Under the pieces are notes generated by a model. The model saw only the letters and a program-made list of their open reading frames with translations. It searched no databases and was not told the DNA's origin. DNA of 61,448 nt from Cellulomonas endophytica. Its GTDB lineage: Bacteria > Actinomycetota > Actinomycetes > Actinomycetales > Cellulomonadaceae. The stretch covers positions 1 through 61,448 of the forward strand of contig NZ_RWJX01000021.1 in assembly GCF_004123805.1 (NCBI RefSeq), written 5' to 3'. The translations under genes and the position numbers were made by a program. This document shows, one piece after another, positions 45,196 to 56,600 of the stretch; position 1 is the stretch's first letter; each line of letters begins with the position of its first letter.

Positions 45196-46323
45196 TCAGC
45201 GCACGCGCCGCCCGCGCAGCACGACGGCCGTGGGTGCGCCGAGCACGCCCACGTCGACCCGCGGGTCCGCGGGCAGCACGACGAGGTCCGCCGGGTCGCC
45301 CTCGTCGAGGGACGGCGCCCCCAGCCAGGCCCGGGTGCGCCAGCTCGCCGCCGCGACGACCTCCGCCGGCGGCAGCCCCGCCCGGACCATCTCCGCCATC
45401 TCCTGGACGACGAGACCGTGGCCGAGGGTGCCGCCCGCGTCCGTCCCGACGAGCACCCGCACCCCGGCGTCGTGCAGGTCGCGCACGTGCTGGTACCGCC
45501 GCGCGTGCATCGCCCGCATGCGCGCCGCGAAGCGCGGGTAGCGCGCCTCCCCCTGGGCGGCGATGCGCTCGAACTGCGCGACCTGGAGCAGCGTCGCCGT
45601 CACGGGGACGCCCGTCGCCGCCATCCGCGCGATGTGCCCGGCGTCCGCGCCGGTGGCGTGCTCGAGCCCGTCGACGCCGGCGTCGAGCAGGTCGTCGAGC
45701 GACTCCGTGGCGAAGGTGTGCGCCGTCACCCGCGCGCCCTCGGCGTGCGCGGCGGCCACGGCCTCGACGAGGACCTCCCGCGGCCACAGGGGGCGCAGGT
45801 CGCCCTCGGGCCCGAGGTCGCGGTCGATCCAGTCCGCGACGAGCTTGACCCAGCCGTCCCCGCGCCGGGCCTCCTCCGCCACCGCCGCCGGCAGGTCGGC
45901 CACGCTGTCGAGCTCGCGGGCGTAGTGGCGCAGGTAGCGCCGCGGCCGCGCGAGGTGGTGGCCCGCGCGGACCAGCCGCGGCAGGTCGTCCTCCGCGTGC
46001 ACCCAGGAGGTGTCGGCCGGGGAGCCCGCGTCGCGGACGAGGAGGACGCCGCTGTCGCGGTCGGCCTCCGCCTGCGCGCGGGCGGTGGCGCGGTCGACCG
46101 CCCCGTCCGCCGCGAGCCCGATGTGGCAGTGGACGTCGACGAGGCCGGGCAGCACCCACCCCTCGAGCACCGCGTCGACGGGGGCCGCCGGGCGGGCGTA
46201 CGTGATCCGCCCGCCGACGACCCAGGCCTGGCCGGCCTCGTCCTCGTCGCCCCGCACGACCGTCCCGCGCAGGTGCAGGACGGGCGCGTCGAGCGCCGCG
46301 GGGCCGGGCCCGGCCACCCGCAC
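45196..46323 (-). CDS. Amidohydrolase, metal-dependent hydrolase superfamily
   Basis: A 375-residue protein of the dihydroorotase/imidazolonepropionase-type TIM-barrel superfamily. It has the HxH metal motif in LPGLVDVHCHIG, a candidate bridging lysine in WVKLVADWID, TAHTFATESLDDLL, GLEHATG and the closing Asp in VLVGTDAGGT. The substrate is not evident. It follows ffh by 5 bp, an arrangement seen in other actinobacteria, so it is probably co-transcribed with ffh. GTG start. Confidence 0.88.
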   Translation of the reverse strand: MRVAGPGPAALDAPVLHLRGTVVRGDEDEAGQAWVVGGRITYARPAAPVDAVLEGWVLPGLVDVHCHIGLAADGAVDRATARAQAEADRDSGVLLVRDAGSPADTSWVHAEDDLPRLVRAGHHLARPRRYLRHYARELDSVADLPAAVAEEARRGDGWVKLVADWIDRDLGPEGDLRPLWPREVLVEAVAAAHAEGARVTAHTFATESLDDLLDAGVDGLEHATGADAGHIARMAATGVPVTATLLQVAQFERIAAQGEARYPRFAARMRAMHARRYQHVRDLHDAGVRVLVGTDAGGTLGHGLVVQEMAEMVRAGLPPAEVVAAASWRTRAWLGAPSLDEGDPADLVVLPADPRVDVGVLGAPTAVVLRGRRVR

Positions 46324-46328
46324 CGCCC

Positions 46329-47918
46329 TCAGCGCCCGCCGAGGAAGCGGTCGAAGCCGGCGGGCAGCTGGAGGTCCGCCGCGTCCGCCTCCGGCGCCGG
46401 CGCCGGCGCCAGCCCGAACGCCGAGCCGGCCGGGGCCGCGGGACGCTGACCGCCGAGCCGCTCCTGCTCCGCCCGCTTGGCGGGGTTGCCGCTCTTGGCC
46501 TTCGCCTTCTTCGCCGGGGCGGCCGTCCGGCCCCGGGCCTTCTTGCCGGAGCCCGGCAGGCTGCCCATGCCGCCCATCCCGGGCATGCCGCCGCCGCGCG
46601 CCATGGTGCGCATCATCGTCTGGGCCTGGGCGAACCGGTCGAGCAGGCCGTTGACGTCGGCCGGCGTCACGCCGGAGCCCTTCGCGATCCGGGCGCGGCG
46701 CGAGCCGTTGATGATCTTGGGGTTGTCCCGCTCCCCCGGCGTCATCGACCGAATGATCGCCTCGATGCGGTCGACCTCGCGCTCGTCGAAGTTGTCCAGG
46801 GCCTCGCGCATCTGCCCCATGCCCGGCAGCATCCCGAACATCTTCTTGATGGACCCCATGTTGCGCAGCTGCTGCATCTGCACGAGGAAGTCCGCCAGCG
46901 TGAAGTCCTGGCCGCTGACGAGCTTGCCCGCCATCTTCTCGGCCTGCTCGGCGTCGAACGCCTTCTCGGCCTGCTCGATGAGGGTGAGCACGTCGCCCAT
47001 GTCGAGGATGCGCGAGGCCATGCGGTCGGGGTGGAAGACCTCGAAGTCCGTGAGCTTCTCGCCCGTGGACGCGTAGAGGATCGGCCGCCCCGTCACGCTC
47101 GCGACGGACAGCGCCGCACCGCCGCGCGCGTCGCCGTCGAGCTTGGACAGCACGACGCCGGTGAAGCCCACGCCGTCGGCGAACGCCTGCGCGGTGGTGA
47201 CGGCGTCCTGGCCGATCATCGCGTCGATGACGAAGAGCGTCTCGTCGGGCTGGACGGCCTCGCGGATCGCCGCGGCCTGCGCCATGAGCTCGGCGTCGAT
47301 GCCGAGGCGGCCGGCGGTGTCGACGATGAGCACGTCGTGGTGGCGGCGGTGCGCCTCGGCCAGACCCTCGCGGGCCACGCCGACGGGGTCGGCGCCCGAG
47401 GGCAGCGTCTCCTCGTGGCCCTGGTTGCCCGGGTGGGGCGCGAAGACCGGCACGCCCGCGCGCTCCCCGACGACCTGGAGCTGCGTGACGGCGTTGGGCC
47501 GCTGCAGGTCCGCGGCGACCAGGAGCGGCGTGTGCCCCTGCCCCTTGAGGTGCAGCGCCAGCTTGCCGGCGAGCGTCGTCTTGCCGGCGCCCTGGAGGCC
47601 GGCGAGCAGGATGACCGTCGGCGGCGTCTTGGCGAACCGCAGGGTGCGGGTCTCCTTGCCGAGGATGCCGACGAGCTCGTCGTTGACGATCTTGACGACC
47701 TGCTGCGCCGGGTTGAGGGCGCCGCTCACCTCGACCGACAGCGCGCGCTCGCGCACCGCGCCGGTGAACGCGCGCACGACCGGGACGGCGACGTCCGCGT
47801 CGAGCAGGGCACGCCGGATCTCGCGGACCGTCGCGTCGATGTCGGCCTCGGTGAGCCGGCCCTTCGTGCGCAGGTTCCGGAAGGTCGAGGTCAGCCGGTC
47901 CGACAGCGAGGCGAACAC
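46329..47918 (-). CDS. ffh: Signal recognition particle protein Ffh
   Basis: SRP GTPase that delivers membrane proteins to FtsY. The 529-residue product has the N domain, G domain with Walker A GLQGAGKTT (107-115), DTAGRLGIDAELM, TKLDGDARGGAALSV in the SKLDGD form, and a methionine-rich M domain (residues about 330-450: MFGMLPGMGQMREAL). The C-terminus adds a basic, then Ala/Pro-rich tail. GTG start with GGAGGAG upstream. It is downstream of glnD with a 107-bp gap. Confidence 0.97.
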   Translation of the reverse strand: MFASLSDRLTSTFRNLRTKGRLTEADIDATVREIRRALLDADVAVPVVRAFTGAVRERALSVEVSGALNPAQQVVKIVNDELVGILGKETRTLRFAKTPPTVILLAGLQGAGKTTLAGKLALHLKGQGHTPLLVAADLQRPNAVTQLQVVGERAGVPVFAPHPGNQGHEETLPSGADPVGVAREGLAEAHRRHHDVLIVDTAGRLGIDAELMAQAAAIREAVQPDETLFVIDAMIGQDAVTTAQAFADGVGFTGVVLSKLDGDARGGAALSVASVTGRPILYASTGEKLTDFEVFHPDRMASRILDMGDVLTLIEQAEKAFDAEQAEKMAGKLVSGQDFTLADFLVQMQQLRNMGSIKKMFGMLPGMGQMREALDNFDEREVDRIEAIIRSMTPGERDNPKIINGSRRARIAKGSGVTPADVNGLLDRFAQAQTMMRTMARGGGMPGMGGMGSLPGSGKKARGRTAAPAKKAKAKSGNPAKRAEQERLGGQRPAAPAGSAFGLAPAPAPEADAADLQLPAGFDRFLGGR

Positions 47919-48025
47919 CGCGGGCTCCTCCTGGGGTGGGGCGTCGGCACCGGGTCCGGTGCGTCGGGGACGGTCGGGGGGCGCCGGGCGGGCCGGCCGT
48001 CGCACCGACGGCGCACGCCCGGGCC

Positions 48026-49885
48026 CTACGCCCCCCTCAGGGTACCCGTCAGCCGCTGCCGGGCCCGGTCCGTCAGGTCGTCGACGAGCCGCCCGCGCCA
48101 CGCGCTCCACGCCTGCGGCCCCGCCGCCGACGCGTCGGCCTCCGTGAGGGCCCGCAGCACCTCGAGCAGCGCCGGCCGGTGGTCGACCGCAGCGAGCAGC
48201 CGCTCCACCGTCGCCGGGTCGTCGGGGTCCTGGGTCGTCGCGAGCTCGGAGAGCGTCAGGTGCTCCCGCACGAGCCGGGTCACGTCGGCCACGACGGGCT
48301 CGTCGAACCCCATCCGCCGGACGATCGGCCCGACGAGGCGCGCGCCGGTGACGCTGTGGTCCCCGGCCCCGGCCCGCTTGCCGATGTCGTGCAGGACCGC
48401 CGCCACGAGGAGGGTGTCCCCGAGCTCGAGCACCTTGCGGTCGCGCGCGGCGCGGGCGGCGGTCTCGACGAGGTGCCGGTCGACGGTGTGGCGGTGCACG
48501 GGCGAGCGCTGGGGCCGGTTGCGCACGCCGGCCCACTCCGGGATCCAGGTCGTGACGACCCCGGCGAGGTCGAGCGCCTCCCAGACGGGCACCTGCGCGG
48601 GGCCGGAGCCGAGGAGCTGCAGCAGGTGCGTGCGCGCGGCCCGGGGCCAGGGCTCCGGCAGCGGCGGGGTCACCTCCAGGCTCGCCACGGTCACCGGGGA
48701 CAGGGCCAGCCCCGTCCGGGCGGCGGTCGCGGCGGCGCGCAGGGACAGCACGGGGTCCTCGGCCGGGCGCGCGTCGACCGCGAGGACGATCTCGCCGTCG
48801 TGCTCGACGAGGCCCTCCGCGATCGTCCGCAGCCGCGGCGCGGTCCCCCGCCGGCGCGCCAGCAGCGCGGCCCGCGCCGGGCGGGCGAGGGCCTGCCGGG
48901 CGTTGCGGACGGTCGTGTCGAGGGCGTAGGAGATGATCCGCCCCGCCTCGGCGATGGAGGCGAGCAGGTCGTCGCGGTCGTCGAAGCCCGCGCGGGCGGC
49001 GACCTCGTCCTGGTCGGCCAGCCCCAGGCGGGTCGTGCGGCGGCGCGTGACGACCTGGAGGGTGTCGCGGACGTCGAGGAGGTGCGCGGAGGCGGCGTCG
49101 ACGGCCCCGTGGGGACGGTCGGTCAGCCAGGTGGCCGCCAGCGCCGAGAGCACCACGGCGTCGCGGATGCCGCCCCGGGCCTCCTTGAGGTCGGGCTCGA
49201 TGAGGTACGCGAGCTCGCCCGAGCGCTCCGCGCGCTGCCGGGCGGAGGCGAGCAGCTCGGGCAGGCGGCGGCGGGCGGCGTCGCGCCAGTCCTCGCGCAG
49301 GGCCGCCAGGGCCCGCTGCACGACCACCGCGTCGCCGGCCACGGGGCGCAGGTCGAGCAGCCCGACGGCGGCCGGCAGGTCCTTCGAGGCCACCTGGCGG
49401 CACTGCGCCACGGACCGCACCGAGTGGTCGAGGTCCAGCCCCGCGTCCCACACGGGGTACCAGAGGCGCTGCGCGAGCTCCGCGAGGCTGTCGGCGGAGT
49501 GCCCACGGCCCTCGTGGACGAGGAGCAGGTCGAGGTCGCTGGAGGGGCCGGCGTCGCCGCGGCCCGTGCTGCCCACGGCGCCCAGAGCGACGCCCGCCGT
49601 GTCCAGGTCGGCCGTCGCCTCCGCCCAGTGCTCCGCGAGGCGCCGCACGACGAGGTCGACGACGGCGGTGCGCCGGGCGACGCCGTCCGAGCCCGGCCCC
49701 GTCATCGCCGTGGCGAGCTCCAGCCGTTCCGTGCGGAGGTCCCGCACCCCGGTGCGGGGGTGCGGGACCTCGGGGCCGGCCGACGGGCCGGCCGCGCCCG
49801 ACGGCCCGGACGGCCCCCCGGCGGGGCCGCCCCCCGGCACGCCCGGGGCGGGCGGCCGGGGGGCGTCCGGCGGGTGGGTCGTCAC
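48026..49885 (-). CDS. glnD: PII uridylyltransferase/adenylyltransferase, truncated form
   Basis: Modifies the PII protein according to nitrogen state. The 619-residue product has the nucleotidyltransferase motif [18 protein letters not shown] (105-122), the GlnD central region, and an HD domain (His499, Asp500 in [10 protein letters not shown]). It ends soon after the HD domain; the two C-terminal ACT domains that sense glutamine in family members of about 800-900 residues are absent. Only 107 bp separate its stop from ffh, so a frameshifted ACT remnant is not hidden there. The first 40 residues are Pro/Gly-rich. It follows glnK by 7 bp. In actinobacteria the modification is usually adenylylation. 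Confidence 0.9.
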   Translation of the reverse strand: MTTHPPDAPRPPAPGVPGGGPAGGPSGPSGAAGPSAGPEVPHPRTGVRDLRTERLELATAMTGPGSDGVARRTAVVDLVVRRLAEHWAEATADLDTAGVALGAVGSTGRGDAGPSSDLDLLLVHEGRGHSADSLAELAQRLWYPVWDAGLDLDHSVRSVAQCRQVASKDLPAAVGLLDLRPVAGDAVVVQRALAALREDWRDAARRRLPELLASARQRAERSGELAYLIEPDLKEARGGIRDAVVLSALAATWLTDRPHGAVDAASAHLLDVRDTLQVVTRRRTTRLGLADQDEVAARAGFDDRDDLLASIAEAGRIISYALDTTVRNARQALARPARAALLARRRGTAPRLRTIAEGLVEHDGEIVLAVDARPAEDPVLSLRAAATAARTGLALSPVTVASLEVTPPLPEPWPRAARTHLLQLLGSGPAQVPVWEALDLAGVVTTWIPEWAGVRNRPQRSPVHRHTVDRHLVETAARAARDRKVLELGDTLLVAAVLHDIGKRAGAGDHSVTGARLVGPIVRRMGFDEPVVADVTRLVREHLTLSELATTQDPDDPATVERLLAAVDHRPALLEVLRALTEADASAAGPQAWSAWRGRLVDDLTDRARQRLTGTLRGA

Positions 49886-49892
49886 GGGCGCG

Positions 49893-51538
<1,646 letters not shown>

Positions 51539-51602
51539 GGGTCGCCCTTCTCGCAGGCCAGGGGGAGGGATGTCCTGTCGGCGACAAACATCGGGGAGCG
51601 GC

Positions 51603-51640
51603 GTTTCCCCCGGGGACGCGCGGCGTTACAGGGGTGTGAC
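51603..51640 (-). promoter_or_regulatory. GlnR-box-like array upstream of amtB
   Basis: Minus strand: GTCAC-N6-GTAAC-N6-CGTCC-N6-GAAAC. Four half-sites in the exact a1-b1-a2-b2 spacing described for GlnR boxes (gTnAC and GaAAC half-sites). The third is weak. This predicts induction of amtB-glnK-glnD under nitrogen limitation. Confidence 0.6.
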
Positions 51641-51749
51641 AACGGGCCCCCCCGCGTAAACACTGGGTTTCCGCGGCCTCTCGGCGCCCCCGTGCCGCCC
51701 GGCGTTCACCCGCACAGGTGAGCGGCCGGCCGGGCGCCGGGGCGTGGCC

Positions 51750-52976
51750 TCAGCCCTCGAGGAGCCCGTCGACGAAGGCCTCGGGGTCGAAGGGCGCGAG
51801 GTCGTCGGGGCCCTCCCCCAGGCCGACGAGCTTCACCGGCACCCCGAGCTGGCGCTGGACGGCCACGACGATGCCGCCCTTGGCCGTGCCGTCGAGCTTC
51901 GTCAGGACGATGCCCGTGACGCCCGCGACCTCCCCGAACACCTTCGCCTGCTGCAGGCCGTTCTGGCCCGTCGTCGCGTCGAGGACGAGGAGCACCTCGG
52001 ACAGCGGCGCCTCGCGGGTGAGCACCCGCGTGATCTTGCCGAGCTCGTCCATGAGGCCGGCCTTGTTCTGCAGGCGGCCGGCGGTGTCGACGAGCACGAC
52101 GTCCGCACCGGTCGTGCGGCCCGTGCGCACGGCGTCGAAGGCGACCGCCGCGGGGTCGGCGCCGTCCCGGTCGGAGCGCACCGTCGGGACGCCGACGCGC
52201 GAGCCCCAGGTCTGGAGCTGGTCCGCGGCGGCGGCGCGGAAGGTGTCGGCCGCGCCGAGCACCACCGTGCGGCCCTCCGCGACGAGGACCCGGGCGAGCT
52301 TGCCCACGGTCGTCGTCTTGCCGGTGCCGTTCACCCCGACGACGAGCACGACCGCCGGCACGGGCGAGCCGTCCTCCGCCGTGGTCGGTGCCGTGGCCAG
52401 CGAGCGGTCCAGGGACGGGTCGACGAGGGCCAGCAGCTCCTCGCGCAGGACCGTGCGGGCGGCGCCGGGGTCCCGGACGCCCTGCACCCGCAGGCGCGTG
52501 CGCAGCGCGTCGAGCAGCTCGCCCGTGGGGCCCGCGCCGACGTCGGCGAGCAGGAGGGTCTCCTCCAGCTCGTCCCAGTCGTCCTCCGTGAGGTGGTCGC
52601 GGGACAGGACCGTCAGCAGGCGCGAGCCCAGCGGCGAGCCCGAGCGGGCGAGGCGCTCGCGCAGCCGGGTCCAGCGCCCCGCGACGGGGGCGGGCACCTC
52701 CAGCGGCGGGGCGGCGAGCACGTCCTCGTCGAGGGCGGGGTCGTCGGGCGCGAGCGGCGGCGCCCCCGGGGCGTCGGCCGTCGGCGGGACGGGCGGCAGC
52801 ACCGTGGCGCCGGAGGGCCGGTCGGGCGCGAGGGTGGTCGTGCCGCCGGAGGGGCGGTCCTCGGGGCGGGGCGGGGCGCCGCGGCCACGCCGGCGGAGCA
52901 GGACGGCCGCCGCCGTCACGACGGCCGCGGCGGGCAGTCCGACGGCGAGCAGCTCGGGAAGGAGGTCCTCGATCAC
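51750..52976 (-). CDS. ftsY: Signal recognition particle receptor FtsY
   Basis: Membrane-bound GTPase partner of Ffh. The 408-residue product has an N-terminal hydrophobic helix (about 5-27), a Pro/Ala-rich acidic linker (30-95), the four-helix N domain and the G domain with Walker A GVNGTGKTT (214-222), DTAGRLQNKAGLMDEL and LTKLDGTAKGG. GTG start 6 nt after CACACT (52983-52988). The preceding gene on this strand is a small membrane protein. Confidence 0.97.
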   Translation of the reverse strand: MIEDLLPELLAVGLPAAAVVTAAAVLLRRRGRGAPPRPEDRPSGGTTTLAPDRPSGATVLPPVPPTADAPGAPPLAPDDPALDEDVLAAPPLEVPAPVAGRWTRLRERLARSGSPLGSRLLTVLSRDHLTEDDWDELEETLLLADVGAGPTGELLDALRTRLRVQGVRDPGAARTVLREELLALVDPSLDRSLATAPTTAEDGSPVPAVVLVVGVNGTGKTTTVGKLARVLVAEGRTVVLGAADTFRAAAADQLQTWGSRVGVPTVRSDRDGADPAAVAFDAVRTGRTTGADVVLVDTAGRLQNKAGLMDELGKITRVLTREAPLSEVLLVLDATTGQNGLQQAKVFGEVAGVTGIVLTKLDGTAKGGIVVAVQRQLGVPVKLVGLGEGPDDLAPFDPEAFVDGLLEG

Positions 52977-52982
52977 GCGCCC

Positions 52983-52988
52983 AGTGTG
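52983..52988 (-). promoter_or_regulatory. -10-like box of ftsY
   Basis: Minus strand CACACT, 6 nt before the GTG start; leaderless-type arrangement. Confidence 0.3.
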
Positions 52989-53072
52989 GCGGGTCCGCGT
53001 CCGCGTCCGGTAACCGGTGCGTCGTCACGCGGGGCCGTCGGCGGCCGGGCGGCGGCCGCCGGGCGGGTGCGG

Positions 53073-53429
53073 TCAGCCGCGGCGGACGTGCGCGACGAGG
53101 TCGGTCGTGCGCTCCTGCACGCGCTCCGTGGCCTTCTGCAGGCCGGCGGCGAGCTCGTCGACGCGCAGGTAGGCCTCGCCGCGTTCCGTCGTGGCGCGCA
53201 GGAGGTCGGCGAGGGACACGTCGACGGGCTCGGCCTCGGCCTCGGCGGTCACCGGCGCGGGCGCCGCGGCGGCGGGGGTGCCGCGACGGCGGCGGCGCAC
53301 CTCCGCGAGGGCGGCGCGCAGGGCGGGCAGGGGGCGCTGCCCCTCGTCGTCGACGAGGAGGGCGGCCACGCCCACGAGGACCGCGGCGGCGACGAGCAGG
53401 ACGAGGAGGAGGGTGAGAGCGATGGCCAC
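53073..53429 (-). CDS. Small single-pass membrane protein of unknown function
   Basis: A 118-residue protein. The first 27 residues are a membrane helix (IALTLLLVLLVAAAVLVGVA), followed by a short acidic turn (DDEGQRPLP), a basic patch (RRRRRG) and a C-terminal amphipathic helical part (SLADLLRATTERGEAYLRVD). It is placed between smc and ftsY on the same strand. I do not recognise the family. The GTG at 53429 is chosen because it directly begins the hydrophobic helix. Confidence 0.65.
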   Translation of the reverse strand: MAIALTLLLVLLVAAAVLVGVAALLVDDEGQRPLPALRAALAEVRRRRRGTPAAAAPAPVTAEAEAEPVDVSLADLLRATTERGEAYLRVDELAAGLQKATERVQERTTDLVAHVRRG

Positions 53430-53601
53430 ACCCCATGATCGGCACGTCCGCGCCCGGCGATGACCCGGGCGTGCCGTCGGTGCCGATCCGTCACCGAACC
53501 TCCACACCCGCACCCGTCCGCGCACGTCCGCCGCCCGGGGAGCCGCACCGCGAGCCGCGCGCGGGCGGCCGGGGGCGTCGTCGGCGCGGCCGGCCCCCTC
53601 C

Positions 53602-56600
53602 TCAGGCGCCGGCCGCCGCCGGTTCCCGCAGGCGCTGGGAGATGACGGTGGTGACGCCGTCCCCGCGCATCGTCACGCCGTAGAGGGCGTCGGCGATCTC
53701 CATCGTCCGCTTCTGGTGCGTGACGACGATGAGCTGGGAGTCCTCCTGGAGCTCGCGGAAGATCTCCAGCAGCCGCCCGAGGTTCGTGTCGTCGAGGGCC
53801 GCCTCCACCTCGTCCATGACGTAGAACGGGCTCGGCCGGGCCTTGAAGATCGCCACGAGGAGGGCCACGGCGGTGAGGGACCGCTCCCCGCCCGAGAGCA
53901 GCGACAGCCGCTTGACCTTCTTGCCCGCCGGCCGGGCCTCCACCTCGATGCCGGTGGTGAGCATGTCGTCCGGGTCGGTGAGCACGAGCCGCCCCTCGCC
54001 GCCCGGGAACAGCCGGGGGAACACGCGGTCGAACTGCGCCGCCGTGTCGGCGAACGCCTCGGCGAACACGCGCTCCACGCGCTCGTCGATCTCCTTCACG
54101 ATGTCGAGCAGGTCCGAGCGCGAGCGCTTGAGGTCTGCGAGCTGCTCCGTGAGGAACCGGTGCCGCTCCTCCAGCGCGGTGTACTCCTCGAGGGCGAGCG
54201 GGTTGACCTTGCCGAGCTGCGCGAGCGCGCGCTCCGCCGAGCGCAGCCGCTTCTCCTGCTCCGCCCGCACGTACGGCACGGCCGTCGGGGCGCCCTCCGC
54301 GGGCGTCTCCCCCGGGGGCAGCACCACGGGGACGTCCCGGTCGGGGCCGAACTCCTCGAGCAGCACGTCGGGGTCGAGGCCGAGGTCCTCCACCGCCCGG
54401 GCGCGCAGCGCCTCCACGCGCAGCGTCTGCTGGGTGCGGGCGACCTCGTCGCGGTGGGCGGCGTCCGTGAGCTCGGCGAGCTCCCGCGCCAGCGCGTCCA
54501 CCTCGGCCCGGCACGCGACGAGCGCCGCGTCGCGCTCCGTGCGGGCGGCCTCGGCGGCATCGCGCTCCGACGCCGCGGTGGCGAGGGAGCGCTCGAGCAC
54601 GCCCAGCACCCGCTCGGCGCCGTCGTGGACCGCCGCCGCGACCCGCGCCTGGGTGCGGCGCGCCCGCTCCCGCTCGGCGGCGCGCGCCCGGGCGGTGCGC
54701 TCGCTCTCGGCTGCCCGCTCCAGGCCCGCGGCGCGGCCGGCGAGGGCACGGGCGCGCTCCTCGCTCGTGCGCAGCGCCAGCCGCGCCTCCGTCTCGCGCG
54801 TCCGCGCCCCGGTGGCGACGGCGGACAGCTCGTCCCGCCGCCGGCTGTCCTCGACGATCCGCGCCTCGCTCTCCTCGGGTGCCACGTCGGCGGCGGCGAG
54901 GCGCTCGGCGAGCGCGGCGAGCTCGGCCCGGCCCTCGTCGAGCCCCGTCGTGGCCGCGGCGAGGGAGGCGCGGACGCGCTCGGCCTCGGCGCGGGCGGAG
55001 CGCGCCGACGCGCCGAGGTGCCCCAGCCGCTCCGCGACGGCCGCGAGCGCCGCGTCCGACTCGTGCAGCCGCTCCAGCGTGGCCTCGTGCTCGGCACGGG
55101 CCCCCTCGAGGCGTTCGGTCGCGCCGGACAGCCCGAAGCGCAGCCGCTCCGCGGTGGCCGCCGCGGCCGCCGCGCCCTCCCGGGCCGCGTCGTGCGCGGA
55201 CTGCAGGTGCAGGGCGCTCGGTGCGGTCGCGGAGCCGCCTACGGCCCGGTGGCGCCCGAGCAGGTCCCCGGCCCGCGTCGCGACGACGAGCCCGGGCCGC
55301 TCGGCCACGAGGGCGCGGGCGCGCGCCAGGTCCTCCACGACCGCCACCCCCGCCAGCACGTCCGCCACCGCCTCGTGCACGGCCGGCGGCGCCTGCACGA
55401 GGTCGACGGCGCGGTCGGCGTCGGCCGGCAGGTCCTCGGTGAGCTGCTGCAGCGCCCTGCGCGCCGCGCCCCCGGCGGCGTCGTCCGGCCCCGCCCCGCC
55501 GCCGCCGGGGCCCTCGCCGGTCCCCACGAGCAGGGTCGCCCGTCCCGCGTCCTGCAGGCGCAGCCACCGCAGCGCGTCGACGGCGGCGTCGACGGACTCC
55601 ACCGCGACGGCGTCCGCGACGGGTCCGAGGGCGGCGACGACGGCCTCCTCGTCGCGCTCGGCGACCCCCAGCAGGGCGGCCACGGTGCCGAGGGTGCCGC
55701 GCAGGTCGTCCGCGGCCAGCAGGGCGCCCGCGCCGTCCTTGCGCGTGAGGCTGAGCTCGAGCGTCTCCGCCCGCGCGGTCAGCGCCGTGCGCTCGCGCTC
55801 GGCGTCCGCCAGCCGGGCCCGCAGGTCCTCGACGGCCTCGCGGGCCTCGTCGTGCGCGGCGGTCGCCCGTTCGTGCGCGGCGTCGAGGTCCTCCTCGCCC
55901 TCCTCGACGTCGACCGCCTCGGCCTCGAGCGCGGCGAAGGCCGTCGTCGCCTCGGCGTGGCGGCGCTCGGCCGCGACGAGGGACTCCTGCAGCCGCCCGA
56001 GCTCGGCCTCCGTCGCCTCGACGCGGCTGCGCCGGGCCGCCACCTGCCCGGCCAGGCGGGCGACGCCCTCCCGCCGGTCCGCCGCCGCGCGCAGCGCCGA
56101 GGCGAGCGCGCGCTCGGCCCCGGCCGCGGCGTCCTCCGCCTCCTGCCGCGCGGCGACGGCCCTCTCCAGGGCCGCCCGGGACGCCGCGACCTCGGCGAGC
56201 AGCTCGGCCTCCGCGCGACGGGCCCGCTCCGCCTGCGCGTCGAGCTCGTCGGGGTCCTGGCCCCCGGTCCGCGCGGGCTCGGCCGAGCCGAGCAGGCGCA
56301 CCCGGTCCGCGGCGAGGGAGGCCGTGCCGCGCACGCGCTCGCGCAGGGCCGACAGGCGGTACCACGTGTCGTTCGCCGCGCCGAGGGCCGGCGCGGCCTC
56401 CGCCGCCGCCCGCTCGAGGCCTGCCAGCCGCTCGCGCGCCGCCGCCAGGCCGGCCTCGACCTGGGTGCGCCGGGCCACGAGCGCCGACTCGTCCGCCAGC
56501 TCCGCCTCGAGCGTGGCCTGGAGCTGGGCGAGGTCGTCCGCGAGCAGGCGCGCCCGCGCGTCGCGCAGGTCGGACTGCACGGTGGCGGCCCGGCGCGCCA

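Noticed and set aside
47919..48025. A frameshifted ACT-domain remnant after glnD
   Set aside because: Only 107 bp lie between the glnD stop and the ffh start, too short for even one ACT domain, and no ACT-like sequence is recognisable in it.
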